Source of the DNA: Gemmatimonadales bacterium
GTDB taxonomy: Bacteria; Gemmatimonadota; Gemmatimonadetes; Gemmatimonadales; JACORV01
Direction of reading: 5' to 3'
Assembly: GCA_035502185.1 (NCBI GenBank)
Contig: DATJUT010000063.1
Span: 53,485 to 117,484, forward strand
Length of the DNA: 64,000 bases
The notes under the pieces were generated by a model, which was given only the letters and a program-made list of their open reading frames with translations, was not told where the DNA came from and searched no databases. The position numbers and the translations under genes were made by a program. Shown one piece after another: positions 1-8,833 of the stretch (within the stretch, counting starts at the first letter, position 1; the number at the start of each line of letters is the position of its first letter).

Positions 1-916
1 CCCGCAGCGCCGCGAAGATCCCCTCGCCGGTGAAGGGATCGAAGAAGTCCGCGGCGTCGCCCACGAGCAGGGCGCCGTCCGCGACCGCGCGGCGGGAGCT
101 GCGCGCGAACGGGCCCGCCGCCATCGTCTCCCGCACCTCCCGCGCGCGGGCCAGGCGCCGCCGCAGCTCGGGAAAGGCACCCAGCTCCGCACGGAGGAAC
201 GCGGCCGGGTCCCGCGCGATCGCGCCGGCCTCACCCGCGGGCACCACCGCCGCCGCGTTCACCAGGCCGCCGCCGATCGGCGCCAGTCCCACGTAGCGGC
301 CGCGGCGCACGAACATCTCGCCGTAGTCGGCCATCCCGTCCACGTCGGCGAGGTGCGCCACGAGCGCGAGGCGCCGCGGGCCGCGGCGACGGGACAGTCC
401 CAGCCGCGTCGCGACCCGCGAGTGCAGCCCGTCGGCCCCGACGAGGGCCCGGCTGCGCTCCTCCCAGCGGCGGTCGCCGCGCCGAAGCACGGCGCCGCAC
501 ACGACCCCGTCCTCGACCACGAGCTGCTCGACCGCGACGCCCTCGAGCACGCCCGCCCCCGCGCGCGCCGCGGCGCCGAGCACGGCGGCGTCGAGCCGCG
601 AGCGCGGCAGGGCGATCCCGTACGGCCGGTAGGGACGGAGCCCGGGCGCCGTCGGGAACCGGCCCAGGACCTCCGAGCCGTCGTCGGCCACGATCCGCAT
701 CCCGGTGAGCCGTGCGGCACCGCCCGCCTCGAGCGCGTCCAGCACGCCGAGCGCGTCCAGGTCCCGCGTCGCCTCCGGGCTGAGGTACTCGGAACACGCC
801 TTCTCGCGCGGGAAGACGTGCCGCTCGGCCAGCAGCACGTCGAGGCCGGCCCGCGCGGCCCAGGCTGCGGTCGCCGCGCCCGCCGGTCCGCCCCCCACGA
901 CCAGCAGGTCGCGCAC
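1..916 (-). CDS. FAD-dependent oxidoreductase, geranylgeranyl reductase family (3' end outside window)
   Basis: The first 305 codons of a flavoprotein that runs off the left edge. The N-terminus carries the dinucleotide-binding signature GGGPAG at residues 8-13 after a hydrophobic strand, and the second FAD signature GDAADFFDPFTGEG lies near residue 285. This order is typical of the geranylgeranyl reductase/PHBH-like family, which reduces isoprenoid chains or hydroxylates aromatic substrates; the substrate here cannot be read from sequence. The GTG start sits one base after the stop of the radical SAM gene, so the two are probably translated together. A squalene-epoxidase-like or halogenase-like monooxygenase is the main alternative. 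Confidence 0.8.
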   Translation of the reverse strand, partial: MRDLLVVGGGPAGAATAAWAARAGLDVLLAERHVFPREKACSEYLSPEATRDLDALGVLDALEAGGAARLTGMRIVADDGSEVLGRFPTAPGLRPYRPYGIALPRSRLDAAVLGAAARAGAGVLEGVAVEQLVVEDGVVCGAVLRRGDRRWEERSRALVGADGLHSRVATRLGLSRRRGPRRLALVAHLADVDGMADYGEMFVRRGRYVGLAPIGGGLVNAAAVVPAGEAGAIARDPAAFLRAELGAFPELRRRLARAREVRETMAAGPFARSSRRAVADGALLVGDAADFFDPFTGEGIFAALR

Positions 917-917
917 C

Positions 918-2315
918 CTAGGCCCGCGCGCCCGCGAGGCGGCGGAACAGGTGCAGGTAGCGCCAGTGCGGGCGCGGCAGGCCCAGCAGGCTGGCGAGCC
1001 GCACCAGCCGCGGCAGCGCCGGGTTGCGGCTGTCGGCCGAGAACAGGAACCGCGGGTGGGCGGCGGCGAATGCGCGCAGGCGCGCCAGCGCGGGGCCGAG
1101 CGGCAGGGCGGGCGACAGGTAGAAGCGCGGCGCGAGCAGCGGATCGTCCGAGGCCACCAGGCCCTCCGCGGCCGCGATGGCCGCGAGCCGGGTGCCCGGG
1201 TAGATGCGCAGCCCCACGGTCAGGTAGACGGCGTCGCCCCGCGCCAGGCGCTCGGCCGCGAACCGCAGCGTCTCCTCGAGCGTGCCGGGCGTCTCGCCGG
1301 GACCGCCGGCGAGGAAGATCCACAGCACGCGGATCCCCGCCTGCTGCGCGCGAGCGGCGCAGGCGCGCAGGCGGGCGGCGTCGAACCCCTTGTCGAGGCG
1401 CTCCAGCACGGGGTCGGACGCGCTCTCGGCGGTGATGCCGATCCAGCGGAATCCCGCACGGCGCATCGCGGCGAACAGCTCGGGCGACGAGACGGCGGGC
1501 GTGAAGTTCGTCGTGTCCACCCCGACGCCGGTCCGTGCGCGCGCCAGCTCCTCGGCGACCGCGACGGCATGGTGCAGCGGGCTGTTGAAGGTGGAGTCCA
1601 CGAAGTCCACCCGGCGCACGCCGTGCCGCGCCAGGGCTTCGATCTCCTCCACCACGGCCCGCGGGCTCCGCAGCCGGTAGCCCTTGCCTTCGACGTTGAG
1701 GTAGGTGCAGTAGACGCAGCCGAACACGCAGCCGCGCTTGGTCTGGACGGGCACCGTCGCCCCGTGGCGCACGTAGCGCGCCAGGTCGGTCCAGCGCCAC
1801 GGCTCGTACGGCGGCAGCGCGTCCAGGTCGGCCGGCGGCGCCGGCGGCACGAGCCGAACGGCGCCGCGCCAGGCCACCCCCGGCAGCGGGGCGCCGGCGC
1901 GGCCCGCGGCCACCGTCTCGCACAGCCGCGGCGCCACGGCCTCGCCGTCGCCGGCGACGCCCGCGTCGAGGTCGAGCGCCGCCACCAGGCCCAGCGGCGC
2001 GACGCCGAACGCGGCGCCGCCGCCCACGACCGGTGCCGTCGCCTCGCGTCGCACGATCTCGACCAGGCGAGCTGCCGCGGGCACGTAGTGCTCCGTGGCG
2101 ACCAGGTCCGAGTTGTCGATGTTGCGGACCGAGAAGGCCACGACGTCGGGCCGGACGTCGCCGAGCGCGGAGCGCAGCGCGCCCTCGCTCGAGCGCGCGA
2201 AGCAGAGGTCGAGTGCGGCCACGGCCCACCCGGAGCGCTCCAGCGAGCCCGCGACCGCCGCCATCCCGTTGGGGACGCACGGCTGCGGCGACCGTTCGCG
2301 GTTGGTGTTCACCAC
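918..2315 (-). CDS. B12-binding-type radical SAM protein
   Basis: A 465-residue protein with the radical SAM cluster motif CVFGCVYC (Cys196, Cys200, Cys203), which would bind a [4Fe-4S] cluster and cleave S-adenosylmethionine. The N-terminal 190 residues have the alternating strand/helix pattern of the cobalamin-binding-like domain that often precedes the radical SAM barrel (start VNTNRE, later PDVVAFSVRN and VVGGGAAFG). No second Cys cluster for an auxiliary centre is obvious. The substrate is unknown. The start is a GTG; the first beta strand appears to begin upstream (RPRVLVV), but no ATG, GTG or TTG is available there before an in-frame stop. It is followed at one base by the FAD oxidoreductase. 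Confidence 0.85.
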   Translation of the reverse strand: MVNTNRERSPQPCVPNGMAAVAGSLERSGWAVAALDLCFARSSEGALRSALGDVRPDVVAFSVRNIDNSDLVATEHYVPAAARLVEIVRREATAPVVGGGAAFGVAPLGLVAALDLDAGVAGDGEAVAPRLCETVAAGRAGAPLPGVAWRGAVRLVPPAPPADLDALPPYEPWRWTDLARYVRHGATVPVQTKRGCVFGCVYCTYLNVEGKGYRLRSPRAVVEEIEALARHGVRRVDFVDSTFNSPLHHAVAVAEELARARTGVGVDTTNFTPAVSSPELFAAMRRAGFRWIGITAESASDPVLERLDKGFDAARLRACAARAQQAGIRVLWIFLAGGPGETPGTLEETLRFAAERLARGDAVYLTVGLRIYPGTRLAAIAAAEGLVASDDPLLAPRFYLSPALPLGPALARLRAFAAAHPRFLFSADSRNPALPRLVRLASLLGLPRPHWRYLHLFRRLAGARA

Positions 2316-2403
2316 CAGGACCCGCGGGCGGTTGCCCGGGCCGCCCGGGGTGATGGCGACCGGCGTGGTGACGGCTTCGGCAGTGATGGAATGAGCCTCG
2401 AAA

Positions 2404-3102
2404 CTAGGGTGGAACTGCTACACCGGAGCCGGTGGAAAGAACCGCGACCAGCGCGCCCACGAGGGTGGCGGCGAAGTTCACCGTGTCGTTGGTCATCCAG
2501 CGGAGTCCGGAGACGAAGACCATCGGCTCGCCGCAGTGTGGGGTCCGCCCCTCGCCCGTGGTGCCGCACGCGGGGCAGCGGAAGCGGGCCTGGGCCAGCG
2601 CGCCGAGCAGCGAGTCGACCAGGCCCCCGGAGACGCCGCCGATGCCGACTGCTGCGGCGGTGGCGGGCCGCACCAGCCCCAGGAGCGCCGCAGCGGCGGC
2701 GATGAACGTCGCGCCCGCGACCCCGCCGCCGGTTCCGAGCCAGGTGACGCCGCCCGACGTGCCCGGTGCGACCACCCGGCCGGTGGTGACGAGGCGCGGC
2801 GGCCGCCGGCTGCGGCCGCCGATTTCGGTGGACCAGGTGTCGGCGGCGGCGGCCGCCAGGGCGCCGGCGAAGGCGGCGGTCCACGCCGGGTGCACGCGTG
2901 CAACCAGGGCAGCCGCCGCGGCGACGCCCCCGTTTGCGGCCACTTGGACCGCGCGTCGCCGGCCACCGCCCGGCGTGAGCAGGCTGGAGGAGAGGAAGAA
3001 CGCGAGCAGCAGGGCCAGGCCGGCCCCGCCCGCCCCGAGCGTCACGGCGACGCCGACGGCGAGGGCGGCGAGCGTCCCGCCGGGCGAGAGCCACTTCGTC
3101 AC
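2404..3102 (-). CDS. DUF92 family integral membrane protein
   Basis: A 232-residue multi-pass membrane protein with the DUF92 signature ADTWSTEIGG at residues 87-96 and a Gly-rich loop GTSGGVTWLGTGGG. A cysteine pair CPACG plus a later HCGEP near residues 175-192 lies in a loop before the last membrane segment. DUF92 includes plant VTE6, a phytyl-phosphate kinase, but most bacterial members have no known reaction. It leads a minus-strand unit with the radical SAM gene 88 bases downstream and the geranylgeranyl-reductase-like gene after it. The link to isoprenoid metabolism is an inference from neighbours. Confidence 0.8.
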   Translation of the reverse strand: MTKWLSPGGTLAALAVGVAVTLGAGGAGLALLLAFFLSSSLLTPGGGRRRAVQVAANGGVAAAAALVARVHPAWTAAFAGALAAAAADTWSTEIGGRSRRPPRLVTTGRVVAPGTSGGVTWLGTGGGVAGATFIAAAAALLGLVRPATAAAVGIGGVSGGLVDSLLGALAQARFRCPACGTTGEGRTPHCGEPMVFVSGLRWMTNDTVNFAATLVGALVAVLSTGSGVAVPP

Positions 3103-3169
3103 GGCCCCTAGTTAGCCGGGCGCGGCCGCGCGGCGCAACGCCGCGGTGGAATCGGGGAGGGGGCGACAG

Positions 3170-3175
3170 TATCTT
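3170..3175 (+). promoter_or_regulatory. -10-like element close to the V4R-like gene start
   Basis: TATCTT ends 13 bases before the GTG at 3189. Only a poor -35 match (TGGAAT, 3147-3152) stands 17 bases upstream. No Shine-Dalgarno is seen, so a very short or absent leader is likely if the element is real. Confidence 0.35.
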
Positions 3176-3188
3176 GGCCCTCGCCGCC

Positions 3189-3827
3189 GTGACGAAGCGC
3201 CACCGGTTTCTCGCTCACAGCATCCTCCCGCTCGCCGTGCTCGAGGCGATGCGGCACCTCGACTCCCCACGCGACGAGGACGCCGCCGAGTACGTGGCGG
3301 AGCACCTGCAGAAGCGCCTGGGGCTGTCGGACACCGTCGCGGCGCAGATCGCCAGGTACGAAGTGGTGGTGCGGCGTGACCAGGGTGTCTCGCACGAAGA
3401 GTTCGAGCAGATCCTCCGGCTGGCGGGCCGCCGCACCGACGCCACGCTGGTTTTCGCGGACGGCGGCCGCCGTGCGGCGCGGCGCGCGGTGGCGCGGCTC
3501 GCGCCGCCCATCCGCTGGGCCGCGCGCCACCTGCCGTCCTTCATGCGCCGGGTGGTGGGGTTCCGGGCGGCGCGGCGGTGCGCCGGCGACGTCCTCGGCG
3601 CGAGCCTCGCGCGCGCCGGCCGGAGCGCCGTGGCCACGATCCCGGACCCGGTTTCGGTGCACGCGACTCCCGACGGGGCCGCGTGCGCCTTCTACGCGGC
3701 GGCCCTCGCCGAGCTGCTGCGCCAGCTGGCCGACTTCGACGGCGGGATGCACCACGCGGCGTGCCGTGCGCGCGGGGACGCGCGCTGCGAGTGGCGCTCG
3801 ACCGCCCTGTCACGGAGGACGTTGTGA
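3189..3827 (+). CDS. V4R-like domain protein of unknown function
   Basis: About 212 residues, not confidently assigned. The C-terminal half (MHHAACRARGDARCEW near the end) resembles the closing Cys-rich segment of V4R (4-vinyl reductase-like) ligand-binding domains, which have a C-x-A-R-G-D-x-x-C pattern. The N-terminal half is helical and basic (AARRAVARLAPPIRW). A TTG at 3174 is in frame, but the GTG at 3189 is preferred. A -10-like TATCTT lies 13 bases before this GTG and no Shine-Dalgarno is visible, so the transcript may be nearly leaderless. The stop overlaps the GTG of the downstream M24 peptidase by four bases. Confidence 0.55.
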   Translation: MTKRHRFLAHSILPLAVLEAMRHLDSPRDEDAAEYVAEHLQKRLGLSDTVAAQIARYEVVVRRDQGVSHEEFEQILRLAGRRTDATLVFADGGRRAARRAVARLAPPIRWAARHLPSFMRRVVGFRAARRCAGDVLGASLARAGRSAVATIPDPVSVHATPDGAACAFYAAALAELLRQLADFDGGMHHAACRARGDARCEWRSTALSRRTL

Positions 3828-5020
3828 GCGTCGACGACTATCTGACCCCCGAGGTCCTGGCCCAGGTCCGCAAGATGCTGGCCGGCCTGAAGCTCGATGG
3901 CTGGCTGCTGTTCGACTTCCACGGCATGAACCCGGTGGCGACGCGCGTGCTCGGGCTCGGCGGACTCGCCACCCGGCGGCTGTTCGTCCTCCTGCCGGCC
4001 GCGGGCAAGCCGGTGGCCGTCGCGCACAAGATCGAGCAGCACCGGATCGCCGGGTTTCCCGGCGAGGTCCGGACCTACGCGGCGTGGCGGGAGCTGGAGC
4101 AGGAGCTGACGCGCCTGGTGGCGGGCAAGCGGCTGGCCATCGAGTACTCCGGCAAGGACGCGGTGCCGTACCTCGACCGCATCCCCGCCGGCGTCGTGGA
4201 GCTGCTGCGCGCCGCGGGCGCCGACGTCGTGTCCAGCTCCGAGCTCGTGACGGCGCTCGCCGCCCGCTGGACGGCCGAGGAGCTGGCGAACCACCTCAAG
4301 GCCGCGGAGCAGCTGCGGGAGATCGCCCTGGCCGCCTTCGAGCAGGTCAGGGCCTGGTACGCGCACGGCCCGGCGCCCACCGAGCAGGGGCTCCAGCGCT
4401 GGGTGATGGCGGCCTTCGAGCAGAGCGGCCTCATGACCAACGAGCCGCCGATCGTCGCGGCGGGCGAACACGCCGCCAACCCGCACCACGACCCGACGGC
4501 GATGTCCGACACGGTGATCGAGCGCGGGGGCGTGCTGCTGCTCGACCTGTGGGCCGGCACCGCGATCGACACGGTGTACGCCGACCAGACCTGGATGGCG
4601 TACGTGGGCGGCGCCCCCCCCGGCGAGGTGGCCCGCGTGTTCGACGTGGTCCGCGACGCGCGGGACCAGACCGTCGCGGTGCTGACCGACAAGTGGCGCG
4701 AGGGCTGGCCGGTCACCGGCGCGGACCTCGACGACGTCGCGCGCGGCGTCATCGCCGCGGCCGGCCATGCCGCGCATTTCGTGCACCGGACGGGTCATTC
4801 GATCGACCGCGAGCTCCACGGCTCCGGTCCGCACCTCGACAACTACGAGACGCACGACGACCGCCGGCTGCTGGCGGGGGTCGGCTTCTCGATCGAGCCC
4901 GGGATCTACCTCCCGGGGCGCTTCGGCGTGCGGAGCGAGATCAACGTCTACCTGCGCGAGGGCGGCCCGCAGGTGACGCCGTCGGAGCCGCAGCAGTCGA
5001 TCGTCGCACTCGACGTGTAG
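3824..5020 (+). CDS. M24 family metallopeptidase (Xaa-Pro aminopeptidase-like)
   Basis: A 398-residue protein with the pita-bread fold of M24 peptidases in its C-terminal half. All five metal ligands expected for a dinuclear metallopeptidase can be seen: Asp in LLLDLWAG, Asp in VYADQTW, His in HRTGHSID (about residue 325), Glu in SIEPGIYL and Glu in VRSEINVY. The N-terminal domain resembles the creatinase/prolidase non-catalytic domain. No signal peptide, so it is probably a cytoplasmic enzyme that removes an N-terminal residue before proline or hydrolyses dipeptides. The GTG start overlaps the upstream stop as GTGA and has GGAGG (about 3813-3817) ahead of it. Confidence 0.9.
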   Translation: MSVDDYLTPEVLAQVRKMLAGLKLDGWLLFDFHGMNPVATRVLGLGGLATRRLFVLLPAAGKPVAVAHKIEQHRIAGFPGEVRTYAAWRELEQELTRLVAGKRLAIEYSGKDAVPYLDRIPAGVVELLRAAGADVVSSSELVTALAARWTAEELANHLKAAEQLREIALAAFEQVRAWYAHGPAPTEQGLQRWVMAAFEQSGLMTNEPPIVAAGEHAANPHHDPTAMSDTVIERGGVLLLDLWAGTAIDTVYADQTWMAYVGGAPPGEVARVFDVVRDARDQTVAVLTDKWREGWPVTGADLDDVARGVIAAAGHAAHFVHRTGHSIDRELHGSGPHLDNYETHDDRRLLAGVGFSIEPGIYLPGRFGVRSEINVYLREGGPQVTPSEPQQSIVALDV

Positions 5021-5193
5021 ACCTGCGGGCACGGCGGGTGGCGGGGAGCCGGAGGCACACCCTAGCGGCGCCGCCGACCGCGCGCTAACATAGGGCGCTT
5101 TTTCGGGGGAGACCGTCGGAGCGAGACGGCGGTGAAGGGCGGACCGGGACGCGGGAGAAGCGGGAAACGCCGCGCCGTTCCGCCACCGTCGGG

Positions 5194-5220
5194 GGGCGTC
5201 CCCGGGAGGGGACACCGCCC
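5194..5220 (+). other. Hairpin upstream of the TonB operon promoter
   Basis: GGGCG and TCCCC on the left pair with GGGGA and CGCCC on the right around a GGGA loop, with a three-base bulge (CAC). It ends 11 bases before the -35 box. It could help terminate transcription from the peptidase gene or be an operator; it has no T tract. Confidence 0.4.
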
Positions 5221-5231
5221 GTTACCGTTCC

Positions 5232-5261
5232 TTGACACTCCCCTCCGGCGAGGAGCATATT
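5232..5261 (+). promoter_or_regulatory. Sigma-70-like promoter of the TonB receptor operon
   Basis: A perfect TTGACA (5232-5237) is followed after 18 bases by CATATT (5256-5261), which matches four of six consensus -10 positions. The resulting leader of about 135 bases includes the short reading frame at 5345-5410. Confidence 0.6.
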
Positions 5262-5344
5262 GGCCGAGGTTAGGGTTTGCCTCGCCTCACCAACGAGTGC
5301 ATAGACCGGGAATGGTCGAACTAGGATCGTCGAAAGGAGGTGGC

Positions 5345-5410
5345 GTGTCGCTGCCACGTTCGTCTTTCGTATCCCTCGTGTTCACGCCTGTGGAGGTCTG
5401 CAATGACTGA
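5345..5410 (+). CDS. Possible 21-codon leader peptide overlapping the TonB receptor start
   Basis: GTG at 5345 follows AAAGGAGG (5333-5340), the best Shine-Dalgarno in this region. The frame encodes 21 residues beginning VSLPRSSFV and ends with TGA at 5408-5410, five bases inside the receptor gene whose ATG is at 5403. Ribosomes finishing it would stop on top of the receptor start, which suggests translational coupling or an attenuator. No homology is claimed. The spacing of four bases from GGAGG to GTG is slightly short, so this is tentative. Confidence 0.35.
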   Translation: MSLPRSSFVSLVFTPVEVCND

Positions 5411-8400
5411 ACGTAGTCGCTGGGCCTTCTCTCGCCTCGCCCTCGTGGCGTCGGCCATCGTGGCCGTGGCGGTGTTCGGAGCCGGCAGACTGCTGGCTCA
5501 GGGCACGACCGGCAAGATTGAAGGCACGGTCAAGGACTCTGCTGGCGCCCCCATCGCGGGCGCGCAGGTGCAGATCGTGGGGTCGTCGTTCCGCGCGATC
5601 ACCGACGACAAAGGCTACTACTTCCTCAACAACGTACCGGCGGGCGTCGTGACGGTCCGGGCCCAGTTCATCGGGTTCGTGCCCAGCGAGGTGCGCGGGG
5701 TACGGGTGCTCGCCGACCAGACGTACACGGTGAGCCCGGTGCTGGCCGCGCACGCGGTCACGCTGACCGACATCAACGTGGTCGAGAACCAGAACCCGAT
5801 CGTGCCGCGCGACCAGGTCACCAGCAAACCGACCATCCAGGGCGGCGAGATCGCCGCGCTGCCGGTCGACGCGGTGAGCCAGGTCCTGCGGCTCCAGCCG
5901 GGCGTGGTGGAGAGCAACCGCGGCCTGTCGATCCGCGGCAGCCGGCCGGGTGAGCAGGCCACGTACATCGACGGCGTGCTGGTCCGGAACTACCAGGGCG
6001 CCTTCAGCGGCTCGTACGGCCGTTCCGGCCTGGCCACCAACATCGGCACGGCGGCCACGGTCGGCACCAACGCGCTGGAAGAGGCGTCGGTGACCACCGG
6101 CGCCACCGGCGCCGCGTACGGGGAGGCGCAGGGCGGCGTCGTGTCGCTCGTGACGCGCTCCGGCGGGCCGGAATACCACGGCAGCATCAGCTACCAGACC
6201 GACAACGTGTCGGGCCAGGTATACGGCACCGGGCTCAACCGCATCGAGGCGTCGGTGGGCGGGCCGTTTCCGAGCCTGAAGAACCTCACGTTCTTCGTCG
6301 GGACGACGCTGCAGGGCCAGCAGAACGCGCAGCGGCCGTTCGGCCAGCAGAACGTGCCGCAGTTCCAGCTCGCCGGGTACTTCGACTCGGTGATGGTGCC
6401 GCTCAACCCCGGCAGCACGCTGTCGGACAGCCAGCTGGTGCGGCTGCCGAAGTTCACCCAGTACGCCAGCGGGTGCAGCGGCACGGCCGCGTTCCAGGGC
6501 ACGTGCCAGAGCACGCGGCTGCTGAACGCGAACACCGACCAGACGACGATCGACAGCAAGCTGCAGTACACCTACGGCAGCGGCTCGCGGTTGTCGGCGA
6601 GCTACCACGTCGACCGCAACCAGGGCCTGGGCGGGATCAACTACGACCCGACGAACCAGACCGGCAACTGGGCGCTGGCGCAGGTGCTGATCGGCAGCTG
6701 GACGCAGAACCTGTCCAGCTCGAGCGAGCACGCGCTGCAGCTCGACGCGGCGCTGAGCTGGCAGAAGGACCAGTACATCTTCGGGCTCGTGCAGCCGAGC
6801 TGGATGGAGAGCCACAACGATCCGTTCGGCTGGTTCAACACGAGCAACATCCAGTTCGTGACGAACTTCAACAGCTTCCCGATCGACGACGCGCTGATCC
6901 AGAACCTGCGGCTCGGCACCTGCCAGACGCCGCGGGCGAGCGGGGTCGGGGGCTGCATCCCGTACATCAACCGCAACGACCTGGCCGCGGCCAGCTCGTA
7001 CCGGTTCAACCCGTACGGGGTGAGCTCCAGTGCGTTCGCCAGCGCGGGCATCGGCACCAACGCGCCCCAGCTCACGACGGAGACGCGGGTGACCGGCCGG
7101 GCGAACATCGACTGGCAGGCGAACCGCTACAACCGCGTCCAGGGGGGCTTCGAGTTCACGGACTTCAAGGACAAGGCGTGGGGCGCAGGGCTGAACAACC
7201 TGATCTTCATGGACGCCTACACGACCGCGCCCAAGACGCTGGGCCTGTACGGCCAGGACCGCATCGACCTGGGCGACGTGGTGGTCGAGCTGGGACTCCG
7301 GTATGACCGGATGGACACGGGCATCCTGTACTCGCGCGTGCCCGGCCGGGTCTTCACCGATCCGTTGCGCTCGGCGTCGTACACGCTGACGCAGAAGCTG
7401 GCGATGTCGTTCAACGCGCAGGACAGCGCGATGGCGCGCGCCTGCGATGCCGACCTGACGGCGCACGACTCGACGGCGCTGGCGACCTGCAACTACTTCA
7501 AGGCCTCGCCGCAGCACATCCTGTCGCCGTCGCTCCGGGTGTCGTTCCCGGTGACCGACCGGACGAACTTCCGGTTGTCGTACGCGCACCAGGTGCAGAC
7601 GCCGGACATGAGCTTGATGGCGACCAAGAGCAACTCCGACGTCGCGAACACGAACCTGAACGACACCTGGGGCCGGCCGCTGGGCTTCGGGAAGACGATC
7701 ATGTTCGAGTTCGGGATCCGGCACGCGTTCAGCGACGACATGGTCCTCGACGTCTCGGCATACAACAAGGACCAGGTCTCGGAGATCGCGGGGCGGAGCC
7801 TTAACATCTTCGACCCGTTCATCGGGTGCAACACGGGCGTGTGCCAGAACCCCGGCTCCACGAACGAGCAGATCAACCTCTACACCAACGAGGACTTCGG
7901 GAACTCCCGCGGCGTGGACATCCGGCTGGACCGGCGCTTCGGGTCGATCTTCCAGGGGACCCTGTCGTACACGTATCAGACGGCGAAGAGCACCGGCTCG
8001 GATCCCCAGCAGTACCTGAATACCCTGGCCCGCGTGAACAGCGCGGTCACGGGGCTGCGGCTGCTGCCGCCGCAGGCGATCCTCACCAGCGGTGACAACC
8101 GCAGCCACACGATCGCCGGCAACCTGGCGGCGACCTTCCCCAACGGGTGGAACCGGGGCACCGTGATCGGGAGCATCCTCGAGAACACGGGCGTGTACGC
8201 CACGTTCCGGTTCGCGAGCGGGCTGCCCTACACCCTGATGGAGAACGGCGGTCTCGGCGCGCTCGGGCCGAACAACGGCTTCGGGCTGAGCGGCAATCCG
8301 GAGGAGCCGATCAACAGCTCCACGATGCCGTGGATCAAGGACGTGGATCTCCGGGTGACCCGCGGCTTCCGCGTGGCCGGCAAGGACATCTCGGTCTTCG

Positions 8401-8819
8401 CGGACTTCCGGAACCTGTTCAACTGGAAGAACCTGACGGCGATCTTCGCCGAGACGGGCGACGTGGTGAACAACCTGTATCAGGCGCAGCAGCTGAATCC
8501 GCAGATTTCGACCCTGACGCAGGACGCCGGGCAGCTGTGGAAGACCAAGTCGGTCACCACCAACGGCATCACCCAGGTCCTCACGGGTGTGGACCTGAGC
8601 GACTGCTCGAAGTACGGCTACGGGAGCGGCGGGATCGCTGGACCGGTCGACTGCCTGATGCTCCAGCAGGCGGAGCTGCGGTTCGGCAACGGCGACCAGT
8701 TCTTCAGCACCAGCGAGATCAACACGGCGTTCAACGCATGGTACACCCGGTTCCACGGGCCGCAGACGCTGAACGGCCCCGGGTTCGACATGCGTCTCGG
8801 TTTCGAGTTCAACTTCTAG
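5403..8819 (+). CDS. TonB-dependent receptor with carboxypeptidase-regulatory-like domain (Oar/SusC type)
   Basis: An 1138-residue outer-membrane receptor. The signal peptide (residues 1-32) ends LLA before Gln33. A carboxypeptidase regulatory-like beta sandwich follows (about 36-115), then a TonB plug (about 150-280, with IRGSRPGEQATYIDGVLV) and a long beta barrel. The last residue is Phe (RLGFEFNF), as required for BAM-dependent barrel insertion. It would import or bind a large substrate using TonB energy; the ligand is not predictable. The ATG at 5403 is chosen because it precedes the signal peptide and has GGAGG at 5392-5396; an upstream in-frame GTG at 5340 would add 21 unlikely residues. 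It heads an operon with a secreted protein, PorV, a GWxTD protein and a lipoprotein. Confidence 0.92.
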   Translation: MTERSRWAFSRLALVASAIVAVAVFGAGRLLAQGTTGKIEGTVKDSAGAPIAGAQVQIVGSSFRAITDDKGYYFLNNVPAGVVTVRAQFIGFVPSEVRGVRVLADQTYTVSPVLAAHAVTLTDINVVENQNPIVPRDQVTSKPTIQGGEIAALPVDAVSQVLRLQPGVVESNRGLSIRGSRPGEQATYIDGVLVRNYQGAFSGSYGRSGLATNIGTAATVGTNALEEASVTTGATGAAYGEAQGGVVSLVTRSGGPEYHGSISYQTDNVSGQVYGTGLNRIEASVGGPFPSLKNLTFFVGTTLQGQQNAQRPFGQQNVPQFQLAGYFDSVMVPLNPGSTLSDSQLVRLPKFTQYASGCSGTAAFQGTCQSTRLLNANTDQTTIDSKLQYTYGSGSRLSASYHVDRNQGLGGINYDPTNQTGNWALAQVLIGSWTQNLSSSSEHALQLDAALSWQKDQYIFGLVQPSWMESHNDPFGWFNTSNIQFVTNFNSFPIDDALIQNLRLGTCQTPRASGVGGCIPYINRNDLAAASSYRFNPYGVSSSAFASAGIGTNAPQLTTETRVTGRANIDWQANRYNRVQGGFEFTDFKDKAWGAGLNNLIFMDAYTTAPKTLGLYGQDRIDLGDVVVELGLRYDRMDTGILYSRVPGRVFTDPLRSASYTLTQKLAMSFNAQDSAMARACDADLTAHDSTALATCNYFKASPQHILSPSLRVSFPVTDRTNFRLSYAHQVQTPDMSLMATKSNSDVANTNLNDTWGRPLGFGKTIMFEFGIRHAFSDDMVLDVSAYNKDQVSEIAGRSLNIFDPFIGCNTGVCQNPGSTNEQINLYTNEDFGNSRGVDIRLDRRFGSIFQGTLSYTYQTAKSTGSDPQQYLNTLARVNSAVTGLRLLPPQAILTSGDNRSHTIAGNLAATFPNGWNRGTVIGSILENTGVYATFRFASGLPYTLMENGGLGALGPNNGFGLSGNPEEPINSSTMPWIKDVDLRVTRGFRVAGKDISVFADFRNLFNWKNLTAIFAETGDVVNNLYQAQQLNPQISTLTQDAGQLWKTKSVTTNGITQVLTGVDLSDCSKYGYGSGGIAGPVDCLMLQQAELRFGNGDQFFSTSEINTAFNAWYTRFHGPQTLNGPGFDMRLGFEFNF

Positions 8820-8833
8820 CTCGGGACGGCCAG

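Larger units (their letters stand above)
5021..5402 (+). other. 382-base non-coding region before the TonB receptor operon
   Basis: This gap contains a compound hairpin (5194-5220), a sigma-70-like promoter (5232-5261), a strong Shine-Dalgarno at 5333-5340 and a short leader reading frame (5345-5410). The first 170 bases hold no convincing element; a run of five T (about 5100) after a GC-rich patch could be a weak terminator for the peptidase gene. Confidence 0.6.

Noticed and set aside
259-2280. Apparent single long frame across the radical SAM and FAD oxidoreductase genes
   Set aside because: It is the wrong frame for both proteins. The two real genes are intact and separated by one base, so no fusion or frameshift is needed.
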